DNA of 64,000 bases from Marinobacter sp. LQ44 (GTDB taxonomy: Bacteria; Pseudomonadota; Gammaproteobacteria; Pseudomonadales; Oleiphilaceae), in contig NZ_CP014754.1 in assembly GCF_001447155.2 (NCBI RefSeq), positions 2,356,001-2,420,000 on the forward strand, read 5' to 3'. The notes below the pieces were generated by a model. That model saw nothing but the letters and a program-made list of their open reading frames with translations. It was not told the DNA's origin and did not search any database. This document shows, in pieces, positions 33,568-43,122 of the stretch (positions are counted from its first letter, which is position 1; each line of letters begins with the position of its first letter). Both the position numbers and the translations under genes were made by a program.

Positions 33568-34473
33568 CTAGCTGATGGCCAGCACCCGTATCGCGTTTGC
33601 AGCTGCGGCCGTCCGGTTTTCCACGCCCATTTTCCGAAAAACCTGTTCCAGGTGTTTGTTCACCGTGCGTGGGCTCATGTCCAGAATCTGACCGATTTCC
33701 CGATTGGTTTTGCCGTTGGCAATCCACAACAGCACATCGGATTCTCTGAGTGTGAGTTCAAAGGCCTCTCGTAGTGCAGTCGCCGAACTGTGCGGGTTCT
33801 GGGGTGTTTTAATCCTCAGCAGGTATTCTCTCTCATCAATCAGCGCCAGGAACTCGATGGAACGCGGAGTATCCGCAAGCCGGATGGGGAGGGCATGCCC
33901 CGGTTCCGGTTGGCGAGTAAGCCAGACTTCAATCTGTTTTCGCAGGGACTCCTGTTCCGGGTCTTCGTTCCCCGGCAGTATTCGGTAAACCTGGGGCGTT
34001 CCCCAGAGCAATTCACCGCTGGCATTGACGGAAAACAGATTCTGGCCGGCCCGGTCCAGTGCTGAGCGAGCACTTCGTGTCATGCGTGCGTTCGCCAGAT
34101 GCACTTGCATACGGGCCAGCAATTCGGTGGTATTGATGGGTTTGGTAATGTAGTCGACGCCGCCGGAACCAAGCCCCATCACTACGTGTTCGGTATCGCT
34201 GAGACCGGTCATGAACACGATCGGAATGTCGGCGAATGCCGGATTTTCCTTCAGCCTGCGACAGGTCTCAAAGCCGTCCATGTGGGGCATCAGGGCGTCC
34301 ATAAGAACGATGTCTGGCACGATGTTCTGACTGATGGTAAGTGCCTGCCCACCCTCCAACGCTACGAGAACCGTCATGCCTGCTTCCTCCAGGGCGTCAC
34401 TGATCATCCGGATCGAATCGACGGCATCATCCACGACCATGACCACGGTTTTTTTCTGTTCAGGAAGATTCAT
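33568..34473 (-). CDS. Response regulator with LuxR-type DNA-binding domain
   Basis: Two-component transcription factor. The N-terminal receiver (residues 8-125) has the acidic pair VVDDA, the phosphoacceptor Asp in VLMDALMPHMDG and the Lys of ITKPIN. A middle segment of unclear fold follows. The C-terminal HTH is of LuxR/FixJ type (LTLRESDVLLWIANGKTNREIGQILDMSPRTVNKHLEQVF). ATG 34473 has GAGG upstream and lies inside the 3' end of the kinase gene, so the two are coupled; the longer frame to 34509 is unlikely. It is the best candidate to bind the repeated operators at 38017 and 45217 and switch on amide use. Confidence 0.9.
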   Translation of the reverse strand: MNLPEQKKTVVMVVDDAVDSIRMISDALEEAGMTVLVALEGGQALTISQNIVPDIVLMDALMPHMDGFETCRRLKENPAFADIPIVFMTGLSDTEHVVMGLGSGGVDYITKPINTTELLARMQVHLANARMTRSARSALDRAGQNLFSVNASGELLWGTPQVYRILPGNEDPEQESLRKQIEVWLTRQPEPGHALPIRLADTPRSIEFLALIDEREYLLRIKTPQNPHSSATALREAFELTLRESDVLLWIANGKTNREIGQILDMSPRTVNKHLEQVFRKMGVENRTAAAANAIRVLAIS

Positions 34474-37400
34474 GTTCGGGTACCTCAAGTAGCGCGAGAA
34501 TTTTCTCAAACTGAAATTCGTTAGTGAGTTTCGTCAGTTCGGTTGTGAAATGGCTGTCGGCTTTGCCGCTGTGTTTAAGCTCGTTCAAAGCCTCAAGCAG
34601 CCCCTTGCGGTGACCGATTCGGGCCAGCGACATCAGAGCCTGGCATTCCTCGAATCCTGGTAACGTCAGTTCAGCTTGCACCGGAGGCTCAAGTGCAGCG
34701 AGTGGGTCCGGGCTGGGTTTGAAGCGCCACTCTATGTTGAGCACTTTGCCGATCGTATCCAGCAGCAGATTCAGGCGAACCGGCTTGATGATGTAGCCGT
34801 TATGCAGGTGGGGCGAACCCGGTGAGTGCTGGCCTTCGTTGGCGTCGGCGGAGATCATGATGACTGGCATGTGGTGTTGGGCATCTCTGAGTTGTTGGAG
34901 GATCTCCCAACCGTTAAGCCCAGGCATGGATACATCAAGCAGGATCAGATCCGGCCGGTCGCTGCTGACCTGATGTGAGACCAACAGAGAATTCCCCATG
35001 TCGCCAACTTCAAACCCAAGGGGCGACAGCATGGCTCGAATGACCTGGCGGTGGGAAAGGTCATCATCAACGATAAGAACTTTACGCCGGGTGCCGTGGT
35101 AGCCATAGATCCGACGGGCAGGTGCGGTTATGGAGCGGGGGGTAACGTCATGCAGGCTGGATAGCATCAGGCTGACCTTGAAGGTGCTGCCTTTTCCGGG
35201 GGTGCTGGTAACCGATATGTCTCCTCCCATGATTTCGGTCAGCAATCGGGTAATGGTCAGCCCCAACCCTGTTCCGATCCGGCTCTGCCCCGCGGACCGA
35301 ACCCGCTCGAACGGACGGAAAATCCGTTCGATGTCGGCTTCGGCAATGCCTTCACCTGTATCCTGCACGGTGAACTCTGCCACCTGGCTCCGATAGCGGA
35401 GTGTCAGGCACACTCGGCCGTGATCCGTGTATTTGATGGCATTCGACAGCAGATTGATCAGGATCTGGCGGAGACGTTTCTCATCGGCGGTTACCCGCTC
35501 AGGAAGTGGCAACGGGCAATGGTATTCAAAGGCCAGTCCTTTTTCCTCGGCCTGCAAACGGAACATTGTGACCAACTGCTCCATCAGAACTTCAATCCGC
35601 ACCTGGTCCCGGTGCAAGTCCAGGCGGCCGGCCTCGATTTTGGAGATATCCAGCAGACCCTCGATCAGATCGGCAAGGTGTTCGCCGTTACGGTGGATCA
35701 CACCCAGTGCCTCCTTGCGGTGGGCGGGGATGTCTTCATCGTTCGCCATCAGTTGGGCGTAACCCAGAATGGCATTGAGCGGAGAGCGCAACTCATGGCT
35801 GATGCCCGTGAGGTAACGGCTTTTCGCCAGGTTGGCCGCATCGGCCTGTTCCTTGGCCTGCTGCAGAGCCTGATCGGTTTTCTCGTGCGCGACAATTTCT
35901 TCGGTCAGCAATCGGGTTTGGCGCCGGGATTCCTCCTCTGCGACCACCCGGCTCTCGTGGGCCAGAACGAACAGCCAACAAATCACACCGGTCACGATGA
36001 CCAGAATGAAAAAGACCTTCCAGAGCGTTACCGACAGCAGGATGCCTTCCGCGCTCGTCGCGACTGGGGTCTTGAAATAGATCAGAGATAGCAGCAGGCC
36101 CGACAAGCCGTTGATCAATAGCAACAAACTCAGAAAATGACCGAGGCGTGATCGCAGGCGGACCAGCAGGTAATCGGGAACGAATTTGCCCAGGAACAGC
36201 TGAAGCTGTTCCTTATAGCCCCCGCCGGGTTTGCAGACATCGTCGCATCGTGCGTCGAGTGAGCAACACAGGGAACAGATGGTGCCCGCGTAAGCGGGGC
36301 AGTGGGTTACGTCTTCCGGCTCAAAGCCGTGCTCGCAGATGCTGCACTGCACCAGCTGGTGATCGGTAGCGATCGGTGTGAATGGGCGCGCGGTATAGAA
36401 ACGGCCGCCGGTTCGCCAGGCAATAACCGGGGCCATGACCAGGGCGACCGCCAGGGCGATGAAATGCGAGAGTGCCTGGGCATAAAGGCCAATCGCGCCG
36501 GAGTGGCAGACAACACCTACCAGGGAGGCGGTGATCATCGCCCCGACACCCACCGGATTGATATCGTAAAGGTGTGCCCGTTTGAACTCGATGTGGGCGG
36601 GGCTTAGCCCAAGCGGTTTGTTGATCGCCAGATCGGCCACCAGAGCACCTACCCAGGCAATGGCGACGATGCCGTAGAACCCCAGCGTCTCTTCCAGTGC
36701 CCGGTACACCCCCAGTTCCATCACCAGCAGCGCGATAGCCACATTGAACACCAGCCAGACCACGCGGCCGGGGTGGCTGTGGGTGAGCCGGGAGAAGAAA
36801 TTCGACCAGGCAATGGAGCCGGCGTAGGCGTTGGTTACGTTGATCTTGATCTGACACAGAATGACGAAAATACCCGCGAACGCCAGGGAGATTTCCGGGG
36901 AATGGGTCACGTAACTGAACGCGACCAGGTACATGTGGGTAGGATCGGCGGCTTCGCCGGCGGGAATGCCCTGATTCAGTGCCAATACGGCCAAAAAAGA
37001 GCCTGCCAGGATTTTTATCATCCCGATCACAACCCAGCCAGGACCTCCGGCCATCACCGCTATCCACCAGCGGCGTTTATCCTTTGGCGTCTGGGGCTCG
37101 GGAATAAAACGCAGGAAATCAACCTGCTCGCCAATCTGGGCAATCAGCGAGAAAACCACGGCGGCGGCAGCGCCAAACATGAGCACATTAAAACCCTGAC
37201 CTTCCGATACACCGACACCGCCAAACTGGGTCCAGTCACTGACCGATGACGCATCGGCATAAATGATGAAAACAAAGGGCAACAGTTGCAGCACGATAAA
37301 GGCGGGCTGAGTCCAGACCTGGAACCGGCTGATGGTAGTTATGCCATGGGTAACCAAAGGAATGATCACCACCGAACAGATCAGGTAGCCCAGCACCAGA

Positions 37401-37843
37401 GGAATGCCGAATAGCATTTTCAGGGCCATGGCCATAATGGCCGCTTCGATGGCAAAAAAGATGAAGGTGAAGCTGGCGTAGATCAACGAGGTAATGGTGG
37501 AGCCAATGTAGCCGAAGCCGGCGCCACGGGTGAGCAGGTCTATGTCGACGCCATATCGGGCTGCGTAGTAGCTGATGGGTATGGCGGTCAGAAAGATCAC
37601 CAGGCTGACCGCCAGGATGGCCGCAACGGCATTGTCGAAGCCGTAGTGCAGTGTAATGGCACCGCCGATCGCTTCCATGGCCAGAAAGGATATGGCACCC
37701 AGGGCGGTATGACTGACCCTGGCAGCCGACCAGCGGCGGGCGCTCTTGGCGGTGAAGCGAAGCGCGTAGTCCTCCAGGGTCTGGTTGGCAACCCACTGGT
37801 TGTAACGTCGCCGGACCCGAAAAATATTCTGTCTTGCGGCCAT
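34460..37843 (-). CDS. Hybrid sensor histidine kinase with NCS1-permease-like N-terminus
   Basis: The 1127-residue membrane kinase has unusual architecture. About residues 25-490 form a nucleobase:cation-symporter-1-like transporter of some twelve helices (ISFLAMEAIGGAITLHYG, LTRGAGFGYIGS, INVTNAYAGSIAWSNFFSR). A Cys-rich segment follows (about 500-540: CSIC, HCPAYAGTICSLCC, CDDVCKPG), probably metal-binding. Next are two more helices, a coiled coil, HisKA with His near residue 685 (SHELRSPLNAILGY), HATPase (NLLSNAIKYTD, DTGEGI, GTGLGLT) and a receiver with the Asp of LILLDVSMPG near residue 971. ATG 37843 (MAARQ) has AAGG upstream. CbrA-type kinases are similarly fused to a symporter. It probably senses amides, urea or ammonium derivatives for the divergent operon. 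Confidence 0.88.
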   Translation of the reverse strand: MAARQNIFRVRRRYNQWVANQTLEDYALRFTAKSARRWSAARVSHTALGAISFLAMEAIGGAITLHYGFDNAVAAILAVSLVIFLTAIPISYYAARYGVDIDLLTRGAGFGYIGSTITSLIYASFTFIFFAIEAAIMAMALKMLFGIPLVLGYLICSVVIIPLVTHGITTISRFQVWTQPAFIVLQLLPFVFIIYADASSVSDWTQFGGVGVSEGQGFNVLMFGAAAAVVFSLIAQIGEQVDFLRFIPEPQTPKDKRRWWIAVMAGGPGWVVIGMIKILAGSFLAVLALNQGIPAGEAADPTHMYLVAFSYVTHSPEISLAFAGIFVILCQIKINVTNAYAGSIAWSNFFSRLTHSHPGRVVWLVFNVAIALLVMELGVYRALEETLGFYGIVAIAWVGALVADLAINKPLGLSPAHIEFKRAHLYDINPVGVGAMITASLVGVVCHSGAIGLYAQALSHFIALAVALVMAPVIAWRTGGRFYTARPFTPIATDHQLVQCSICEHGFEPEDVTHCPAYAGTICSLCCSLDARCDDVCKPGGGYKEQLQLFLGKFVPDYLLVRLRSRLGHFLSLLLLINGLSGLLLSLIYFKTPVATSAEGILLSVTLWKVFFILVIVTGVICWLFVLAHESRVVAEEESRRQTRLLTEEIVAHEKTDQALQQAKEQADAANLAKSRYLTGISHELRSPLNAILGYAQLMANDEDIPAHRKEALGVIHRNGEHLADLIEGLLDISKIEAGRLDLHRDQVRIEVLMEQLVTMFRLQAEEKGLAFEYHCPLPLPERVTADEKRLRQILINLLSNAIKYTDHGRVCLTLRYRSQVAEFTVQDTGEGIAEADIERIFRPFERVRSAGQSRIGTGLGLTITRLLTEIMGGDISVTSTPGKGSTFKVSLMLSSLHDVTPRSITAPARRIYGYHGTRRKVLIVDDDLSHRQVIRAMLSPLGFEVGDMGNSLLVSHQVSSDRPDLILLDVSMPGLNGWEILQQLRDAQHHMPVIMISADANEGQHSPGSPHLHNGYIIKPVRLNLLLDTIGKVLNIEWRFKPSPDPLAALEPPVQAELTLPGFEECQALMSLARIGHRKGLLEALNELKHSGKADSHFTTELTKLTNEFQFEKILALLEVPEHESS

Positions 37844-38016
37844 AGTGCCTTGCCTTCTGGTACAGAGCGCGACTTTTTGGTGCAACTACCGGGTTGGCAG
37901 CACCGTTTTTGACAGCTGAAACAAGATCCATGCCATGTGATGGTGCGGATAAGGAATCGCGCCTGACATTATTGCTTTCGTATTCGCGTATTAGCCTGCT
38001 GAGCCCGTGACAGGAA

Positions 38017-38055
38017 TGCGTCAAATGACGTAGGCCGCTGGGGTGATTGCCGAAT
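38017..38055 (+). promoter_or_regulatory. Operator of the amide transporter-amidase operon
   Basis: Inverted repeat TGCGTC-AAAT-GACGTA (38017-38032), then GG-N6-GGGGTGATTGCCGAAT. It is nearly the same, at the same internal spacing, as the site before fmdA (45217-45255). It stands between the divergent kinase and the substrate-binding protein gene, about 100 bases before the latter. Nothing else is seen in the rest of this 310-base gap. Binding by the LuxR-type response regulator is inference. Confidence 0.7.
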
Positions 38056-38153
38056 GGGCTCTGTGTCAGTGCCTGAGCAGAATGTGTGTCGTGGGCGCTG
38101 TGCTTCGTTTGTTGAAGTGCGGTACCGGCATACCAACACTGCGAGGAATAACC

Positions 38154-39422
38154 ATGGGCACGACAGATTCAACCGCCAACGGGCGGTCATTCGGCAAGGG
38201 AACCGGGCTTCGCAAGAAGCTCATGACGCTGGCAGCATCCATGATGCTGGCTACATCGGCACAGGCGGCCACACCCCCCACCTCCGAGGTGAATACCACC
38301 GGGCTTGCGGTGACAGACGACACCGTCAAGGTTGGCATACTGCACTCCATCACCGGCACCATGGCGATCAGTGAAATCGGTTCAGTACAGGCCGAGAAAC
38401 TGGCCATTGAACAGATCAACGCCTCCGGCGGTGTGCTGGGCCGGCAGATCGAGTTCGTGCAGGAAGACGGCGCCAGTGACTGGCCCACCTTCGCGGAGAA
38501 AGCCCGCAAGCTGCTGCGCCAGGACAATGTCGCGGCCATTTTTGGTGCCTGGACCTCCGCTTCCCGGAAAGCCATCCTGCCGGTAATCGAACAGTTCAAT
38601 GGCATGCTGTACTACCCCACGTTCTACGAGGGCCTGGAGCAATCACCGAACGTGATCTACACCGGGCAGGAAGCCACTCAGCAAATCCTGGCCAGTATCG
38701 ATTGGGCGGTTGAAGAGAAGGGCGCCAAAACCTTCTACCTGCTGGGTTCGGACTACATCTGGCCCCGCACCTCCAACAAAATCGCTCGCAAACACATCGA
38801 CAAGCTGGGATTGAAGGTAGTCGGCGAGGAGTATTACCCGCTGGGTCATACCCAGTTCAACTCGGTCATCAACAAGATCAAGTTGCGTAAGCCCGATGTT
38901 ATTTTTGCGTCGGTTGTGGGCGGCTCCAACGTTGCCTTCTACAAGCAGATGAAAGCCGCTGGTATTGATTTCACCAAGGAAAGCCCGCTGTTGCTGACCA
39001 TCTCTGTAACCGAAGACGAAATCCGGGGCATCGGTGGTGAAAACGTGGAGGGCATCTATGCCTCCATGAAGTACTTCCAGAGCCTGGATAACCCCAACAA
39101 CCAGGAATTTGTGGCCGCGTTCAAAGAAGCCTGGGGTGATGACATGGTCATCGGTGATGTTACCCAGGCTGCCTACCTTGGCCCCTGGCTGTGGAAGATG
39201 GCGGTCGAGAAGGCCGGCTCTTTCGATGTCGACAAAGTGCGTGAAGCCTCACCGGGCATTGAGTTCACCAAAGCCCCTGAAGGTTATGTCCGCATCCACG
39301 AAAACCATCACCTCTGGTCCAAGACCCGTATCGGCAACGCCCAGCGCAATGGCCAGTACAAAGTGGTCTACGAAACAGAAGACCTGATGGAGCCAGATCC
39401 TTTCCCGGAAGGTTACCAGTAA
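38154..39422 (+). CDS. Urea/short-chain-amide ABC transporter substrate-binding protein
   Basis: Periplasmic receptor of the UrtA/FmdD type. A long basic N-region leads to the signal peptide LRKKLMTLAASMMLATSAQA. The mature protein has the type I binding fold of the branched-chain amino-acid family (VKVGILHSITGTMAISE, GGVLGRQIEFVQEDGASDW). It is also related to AmiC, the amide sensor of Pseudomonas, but exported. ATG 38154 has GAGGA upstream; the open frame back to 38043 runs through the operator and is not used. It heads the operon with four transporter genes, amiE and amiB. In Methylophilus the fmdDEF system imports urea and short amides. Confidence 0.9.
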   Translation: MGTTDSTANGRSFGKGTGLRKKLMTLAASMMLATSAQAATPPTSEVNTTGLAVTDDTVKVGILHSITGTMAISEIGSVQAEKLAIEQINASGGVLGRQIEFVQEDGASDWPTFAEKARKLLRQDNVAAIFGAWTSASRKAILPVIEQFNGMLYYPTFYEGLEQSPNVIYTGQEATQQILASIDWAVEEKGAKTFYLLGSDYIWPRTSNKIARKHIDKLGLKVVGEEYYPLGHTQFNSVINKIKLRKPDVIFASVVGGSNVAFYKQMKAAGIDFTKESPLLLTISVTEDEIRGIGGENVEGIYASMKYFQSLDNPNNQEFVAAFKEAWGDDMVIGDVTQAAYLGPWLWKMAVEKAGSFDVDKVREASPGIEFTKAPEGYVRIHENHHLWSKTRIGNAQRNGQYKVVYETEDLMEPDPFPEGYQ

Positions 39423-39502
39423 GCACGGCTGGCCGGTGCCAAGGGGCGCCGGCCGCCGGTTTTCCAAACGGTTGGGTGCGTTATCTCTAGGGAGTAAGGG
39501 TC

Positions 39503-40429
39503 ATGTTTGATGGCTACACCACCAGTGAATTGATGTCGATATTTGCCATGCAGGGGTTCGCCGGGCTGTCCCTGTTCTCAGTGTTCGTGCTGATGGCACT
39601 CGGCCTGGCGATCATATTTGGTCAGATGGGGGTGATCAATATGGCCCACGGGGAATTCATGATCCTCGGTGCCTATACCACCTACCTGACCTCCAGTGCG
39701 TTTCAGAGTTATCTGCCGGGTCTGTTCGGGGGCTATTTTTTCGTCGCCATGCTCTTCGCCTTTCTGGTGTGCGCGGCGCTGGGGGCCTTTATCGAATGGG
39801 CCATGGTCAGGCATCTGTACAGGCGGCCGCTGGATACGCTGTTGGCGACCTGGGGCCTGAGCCTGATTCTCCAGCAAGCCTACCGCACGATTTTCGGAGC
39901 CCGGGAAGTGGGGGTCACGCTGCCAGACTGGATGATGGGATCAATCCAGGTCACCGACATGGTTGATCTGCCCATCAACGGGCTGTTTGTGATGATCATC
40001 GCGCTGTCCATCGCCATAGCCGTTTACTTCCTGATGTACCGGTCCGGTTGGGGCAAAAAAGTCCGGGCGGTGGTGCAGAACCGTCCCATGGCCGAAGCGG
40101 TGGGCATCAACAGTGCCGGTGTCGACAGGGCCACGTTTGCCCTGGGCTGCGGGATTGCCGGCATTGCCGGCGCGGCCTTCACCATGATCGGCTCCACTGG
40201 CCCATCGTCCGGCCAGGCCTACATCGTGGACACCTTCCTGGTGGTGGTCTTTGGCGGTGCACAGAGCCTGATTGGCACCATTGTATCTGCGTTCGGCATC
40301 TCCCAGGCCCAGTCCACCCTCGAGTTCTTCCTGAGTGGTTCGATGGCCAAGGTACTCACGCTTCTGGTGGTTGTCGGCATTCTCATGCTGCGCCCGGAAG
40401 GACTCATGGCCCTGAAGATTCGTCGCTAG
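39503..40429 (+). CDS. Urea/amide ABC transporter permease, UrtB/LivH type
   Basis: First membrane subunit of the importer: 308 residues with about eight helices and the family segments LGLAIIFGQMGVINMAHGEFMILGAY and RPMAEAVGINSAGVDRATFALG. It lies 80 bases after the receptor gene and ten bases before the second permease gene. UrtB and LivH differ little. Assignment to urea/amide rather than branched-chain amino acids rests on the receptor and the amidase genes. Confidence 0.92.
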   Translation: MFDGYTTSELMSIFAMQGFAGLSLFSVFVLMALGLAIIFGQMGVINMAHGEFMILGAYTTYLTSSAFQSYLPGLFGGYFFVAMLFAFLVCAALGAFIEWAMVRHLYRRPLDTLLATWGLSLILQQAYRTIFGAREVGVTLPDWMMGSIQVTDMVDLPINGLFVMIIALSIAIAVYFLMYRSGWGKKVRAVVQNRPMAEAVGINSAGVDRATFALGCGIAGIAGAAFTMIGSTGPSSGQAYIVDTFLVVVFGGAQSLIGTIVSAFGISQAQSTLEFFLSGSMAKVLTLLVVVGILMLRPEGLMALKIRR

Positions 40430-40438
40430 GAGACCGTC

Positions 40439-41644
40439 ATGAAAGACTCACCCGTTGTTAAATGGTTTACCTCCCGAGAGGGGTTGTACTACCTGGCGTT
40501 GGCGCTGTTACTGGTGGTTGTTTTGCCGGTCATGCTCGATGCCTTCCGATTGAATATGGTCGGCAAGTACCTGACCTACGCCTTTGTGGCCATTGGCCTG
40601 GTGATGTGTTGGGGTAAAGCAGGCATTCTCAGCCTGGGACAGGGCGTTTTTTTCGGGCTTGGCGGCTACTGCATGGCGATGTACCTCAAGCTTGAGGCCT
40701 CAACGCCGGAAGCAACGGCCATACAGTCAACGCCCGGCATCCCGGACTTCATGGACTGGAACCAGATTACCGCTTTGCCCTGGTTCTGGGAGCCGTTCAA
40801 CAGTTTTGCCTTCACCCTGATTGCCGTGATTGGAGTGCCGGTTTTACTGGCCTTCATTATTGGCGTTGCCATGTTTACCCGACGTGTGGGTGGCGTCTAC
40901 TTTGCCATCATCACCCAGGCCATCGCCGCCATCCTGACCATTCTAATTATTGGTCAGCAGGGTTACACCGGCGGCATCAACGGCATCACCGACCTGAGAA
41001 CCCTGATGGGTTGGGACATCCGTACCGATGAAGCGAAAACCGCACTCTATTTCGTAACGGTTGCGCTGTTGTTCGTCTGCCTGTTCTCTGCCCGCCTGAT
41101 CCAGAAGCGCAAACTCGGGCGCATCCTGGTGGCGATGAATACCCAGGAGACACGTGTTCGGTTTTCCGGCTACGACGTGGCCGCGTTCAAGATCTTCGTG
41201 TTCTGCCTGGCTGCGGCTTTTGCCGGCATCGGCGGCGCGCTGTTTACCTTGAGCGTCGGCTTCATGTCGCCCTCGTTCATCGGCATCGTGGCTTCGATCG
41301 AGATGGTGATCTTCTGCGCCCTGGGTGGCCGTCTTTCCATCCTTGGAGCCGTCTACGGTGCGCTACTGGTCAACGCCGCCAAGAGTGGGTTTTCCGAATC
41401 CTTTCCGGAACTGTGGCCCTTTGCCATGGGTGCGCTGTTTATTGGCGTTGTTCTGGCCTTCCCCAATGGTCTTGCAGGCTTGTACCAGACTTACGTGATG
41501 CCTCTGGAGGAGCGTTTGTTCAGGCGCAAGCCAAAGACCGATGGTAGCCAGAAAGCCAAGGCAACAGCGCCGGCCCAAACCCCTGGGGAACGGGGCAAGA
41601 AATACGACCCGCTCATTGACCAGTTCAGCCCGGAGAAATCCTGA
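40439..41644 (+). CDS. Urea/amide ABC transporter permease, UrtC/LivM type
   Basis: Second membrane subunit, 401 residues, with the LivM-family block [31 protein letters not shown]-like segment (written here as family description: [20 protein letters not shown]) and [20 protein letters not shown]. The C-terminal tail after the last helix is long, charged and rich in Lys, Thr and Ala. Its stop overlaps the start of the first ATPase gene by one base (TGATG). Confidence 0.92.
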   Translation: [401 protein letters not shown]

Positions 41645-42402
41645 TGAAAGCAGCCAAAAGCAAAAGTAAGGACTTCTTGTTGGCGGTAGAGGGACTGACC
41701 GTATCGTTCGACGGCTTTAAAGCGGTAGACGACCTGTCCTTCTACCTGGACCCAAACGAAATCCGGGTGATCATCGGCCCCAATGGCGCCGGAAAAACCA
41801 CGGTGCTGGACCTGATCTGCGGGAAAACCCGGGCCACGTCAGGCTCCATTCGCTTCCAGGGGCGGGAGCTGACAAAGATGAAAGAGCACCAGATTGTGCA
41901 TTCTGGGGTTGGGCGTAAATTCCAGACCCCCTCGGTGTTCGAGGACCTCACCGTGTTCGAGAATCTCGAAGTGTCTTATCCGCAGGGCCACTCGGTGATG
42001 GGCGCCCTGGCGTTCAAGCGGGATCTTGCGGTGGTGGAGGAAATTGAAGCGGTTGCCCGGACCATTTTTCTTGAAGACATGCTTGAGCAGCCGGCGTCTC
42101 TGCTCAGTCATGGTCAGAAGCAGTGGCTTGAAATCGGCATGCTGCTGATTCAGAAGCCGAAGCTGATCATGTTGGATGAACCCGTAGCGGGCATGTCGGT
42201 GGTGGAGCGCAAGAAAACTGCCGAATTACTGAAAGTGATTACCCATGAACACACGGTTCTGGTGATCGAACACGATATGCAGTTTGTGGGTGACATTGCT
42301 GACCGGGTAACGGTGATGCACCAGGGCAAGGTGTTGTCGGAGGGGTCCATCGAGCACGTGAAGTCGGACCCGAAAGTCATCGAAGTCTATCTGGGGCACT
42401 GA
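41644..42402 (+). CDS. Urea/amide ABC transporter ATPase, UrtD/LivG type
   Basis: Nucleotide-binding subunit of 252 residues: Walker A GPNGAGKTT, the LivG-type VGRKFQTPSVF segment, signature LLSHGQKQWLEIGMLL, Walker B LIMLDEPVAGMS and H-loop VIEHDMQF. The signature LSHGQKQ, not LSGGQ, is the form usual in UrtD and supports the urea/amide reading of the cluster. It is translationally coupled to the permease gene. Confidence 0.93.
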   Translation: MKAAKSKSKDFLLAVEGLTVSFDGFKAVDDLSFYLDPNEIRVIIGPNGAGKTTVLDLICGKTRATSGSIRFQGRELTKMKEHQIVHSGVGRKFQTPSVFEDLTVFENLEVSYPQGHSVMGALAFKRDLAVVEEIEAVARTIFLEDMLEQPASLLSHGQKQWLEIGMLLIQKPKLIMLDEPVAGMSVVERKKTAELLKVITHEHTVLVIEHDMQFVGDIADRVTVMHQGKVLSEGSIEHVKSDPKVIEVYLGH

Positions 42403-42404
42403 TC

Positions 42405-43094
42405 ATGCTGAGCGTCAAACAACATTCGGTAGCCTATGGCCAGAGCAGCATCATCCAGGACCTGAACCTGGAGGTGGGCAAGCAGGAAATCGTGGCGGTG
42501 GTTGGCCGCAACGGTATGGGTAAAACCACCCTGATGAAATCCCTGGTGGGCATGACTCCAAGCCGCGGTGGCCAGGTCACTCTGGATGGCACGGACCTGT
42601 CGAACCTGAAGAGCTTCCAGCGGGTGAGGGCCGGCATCGGGTTTGTGCCCCAGGGGCGAATGATTTTCCCGACCCTGACGGTGAAGGAAAACATCGAGAC
42701 AGGCCTGGCCGCGGTGGGCGAGAAGAAGATCCCGGAAGACCTTTATGAGCTGTTTCCGGTGCTGAAGGAAATGCAGCACCGCCGGGGCGGCAACCTCTCG
42801 GGTGGGCAGCAGCAACAACTGGCCATTGCCCGCGCCCTGGCGACCCGGCCCAAGGTGTTATTGCTCGACGAGCCGACCGAGGGTATCCAGCCCAACATCA
42901 TCAAGGACATTGCCAAGACCCTGCGGCGGATTCGCGACGAGCGGGGCTTGTCGATTGTGGTGTCGGAGCAGGTGTTGAGCTTTGTGATGGATGCGGCAGA
43001 CCGGATTCTGGTGATCGAGAAGGGAGAGATCGTGCACGAGGAGCTTCGGGAAGAGGCCGATCAGGAGAAAATTGCCAGTTACCTGGCTGTTTAA
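42405..43094 (+). CDS. Urea/amide ABC transporter ATPase, UrtE/LivF type
   Basis: Second nucleotide-binding subunit of 229 residues: Walker A GRNGMGKTT, the LivF/UrtE segment GIGFVPQGRMIFPTLTVKENIETGL, signature LSGGQQQQLAIARAL, Walker B LLLDEPTEGIQPNI. It starts two bases after urtD-like and ends 28 bases before amiE, completing a five-subunit importer. Confidence 0.93.
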   Translation: MLSVKQHSVAYGQSSIIQDLNLEVGKQEIVAVVGRNGMGKTTLMKSLVGMTPSRGGQVTLDGTDLSNLKSFQRVRAGIGFVPQGRMIFPTLTVKENIETGLAAVGEKKIPEDLYELFPVLKEMQHRRGGNLSGGQQQQLAIARALATRPKVLLLDEPTEGIQPNIIKDIAKTLRRIRDERGLSIVVSEQVLSFVMDAADRILVIEKGEIVHEELREEADQEKIASYLAV

Positions 43095-43122
43095 TTAAGA
43101 AACAATCGCTTAGGAGTTAACG

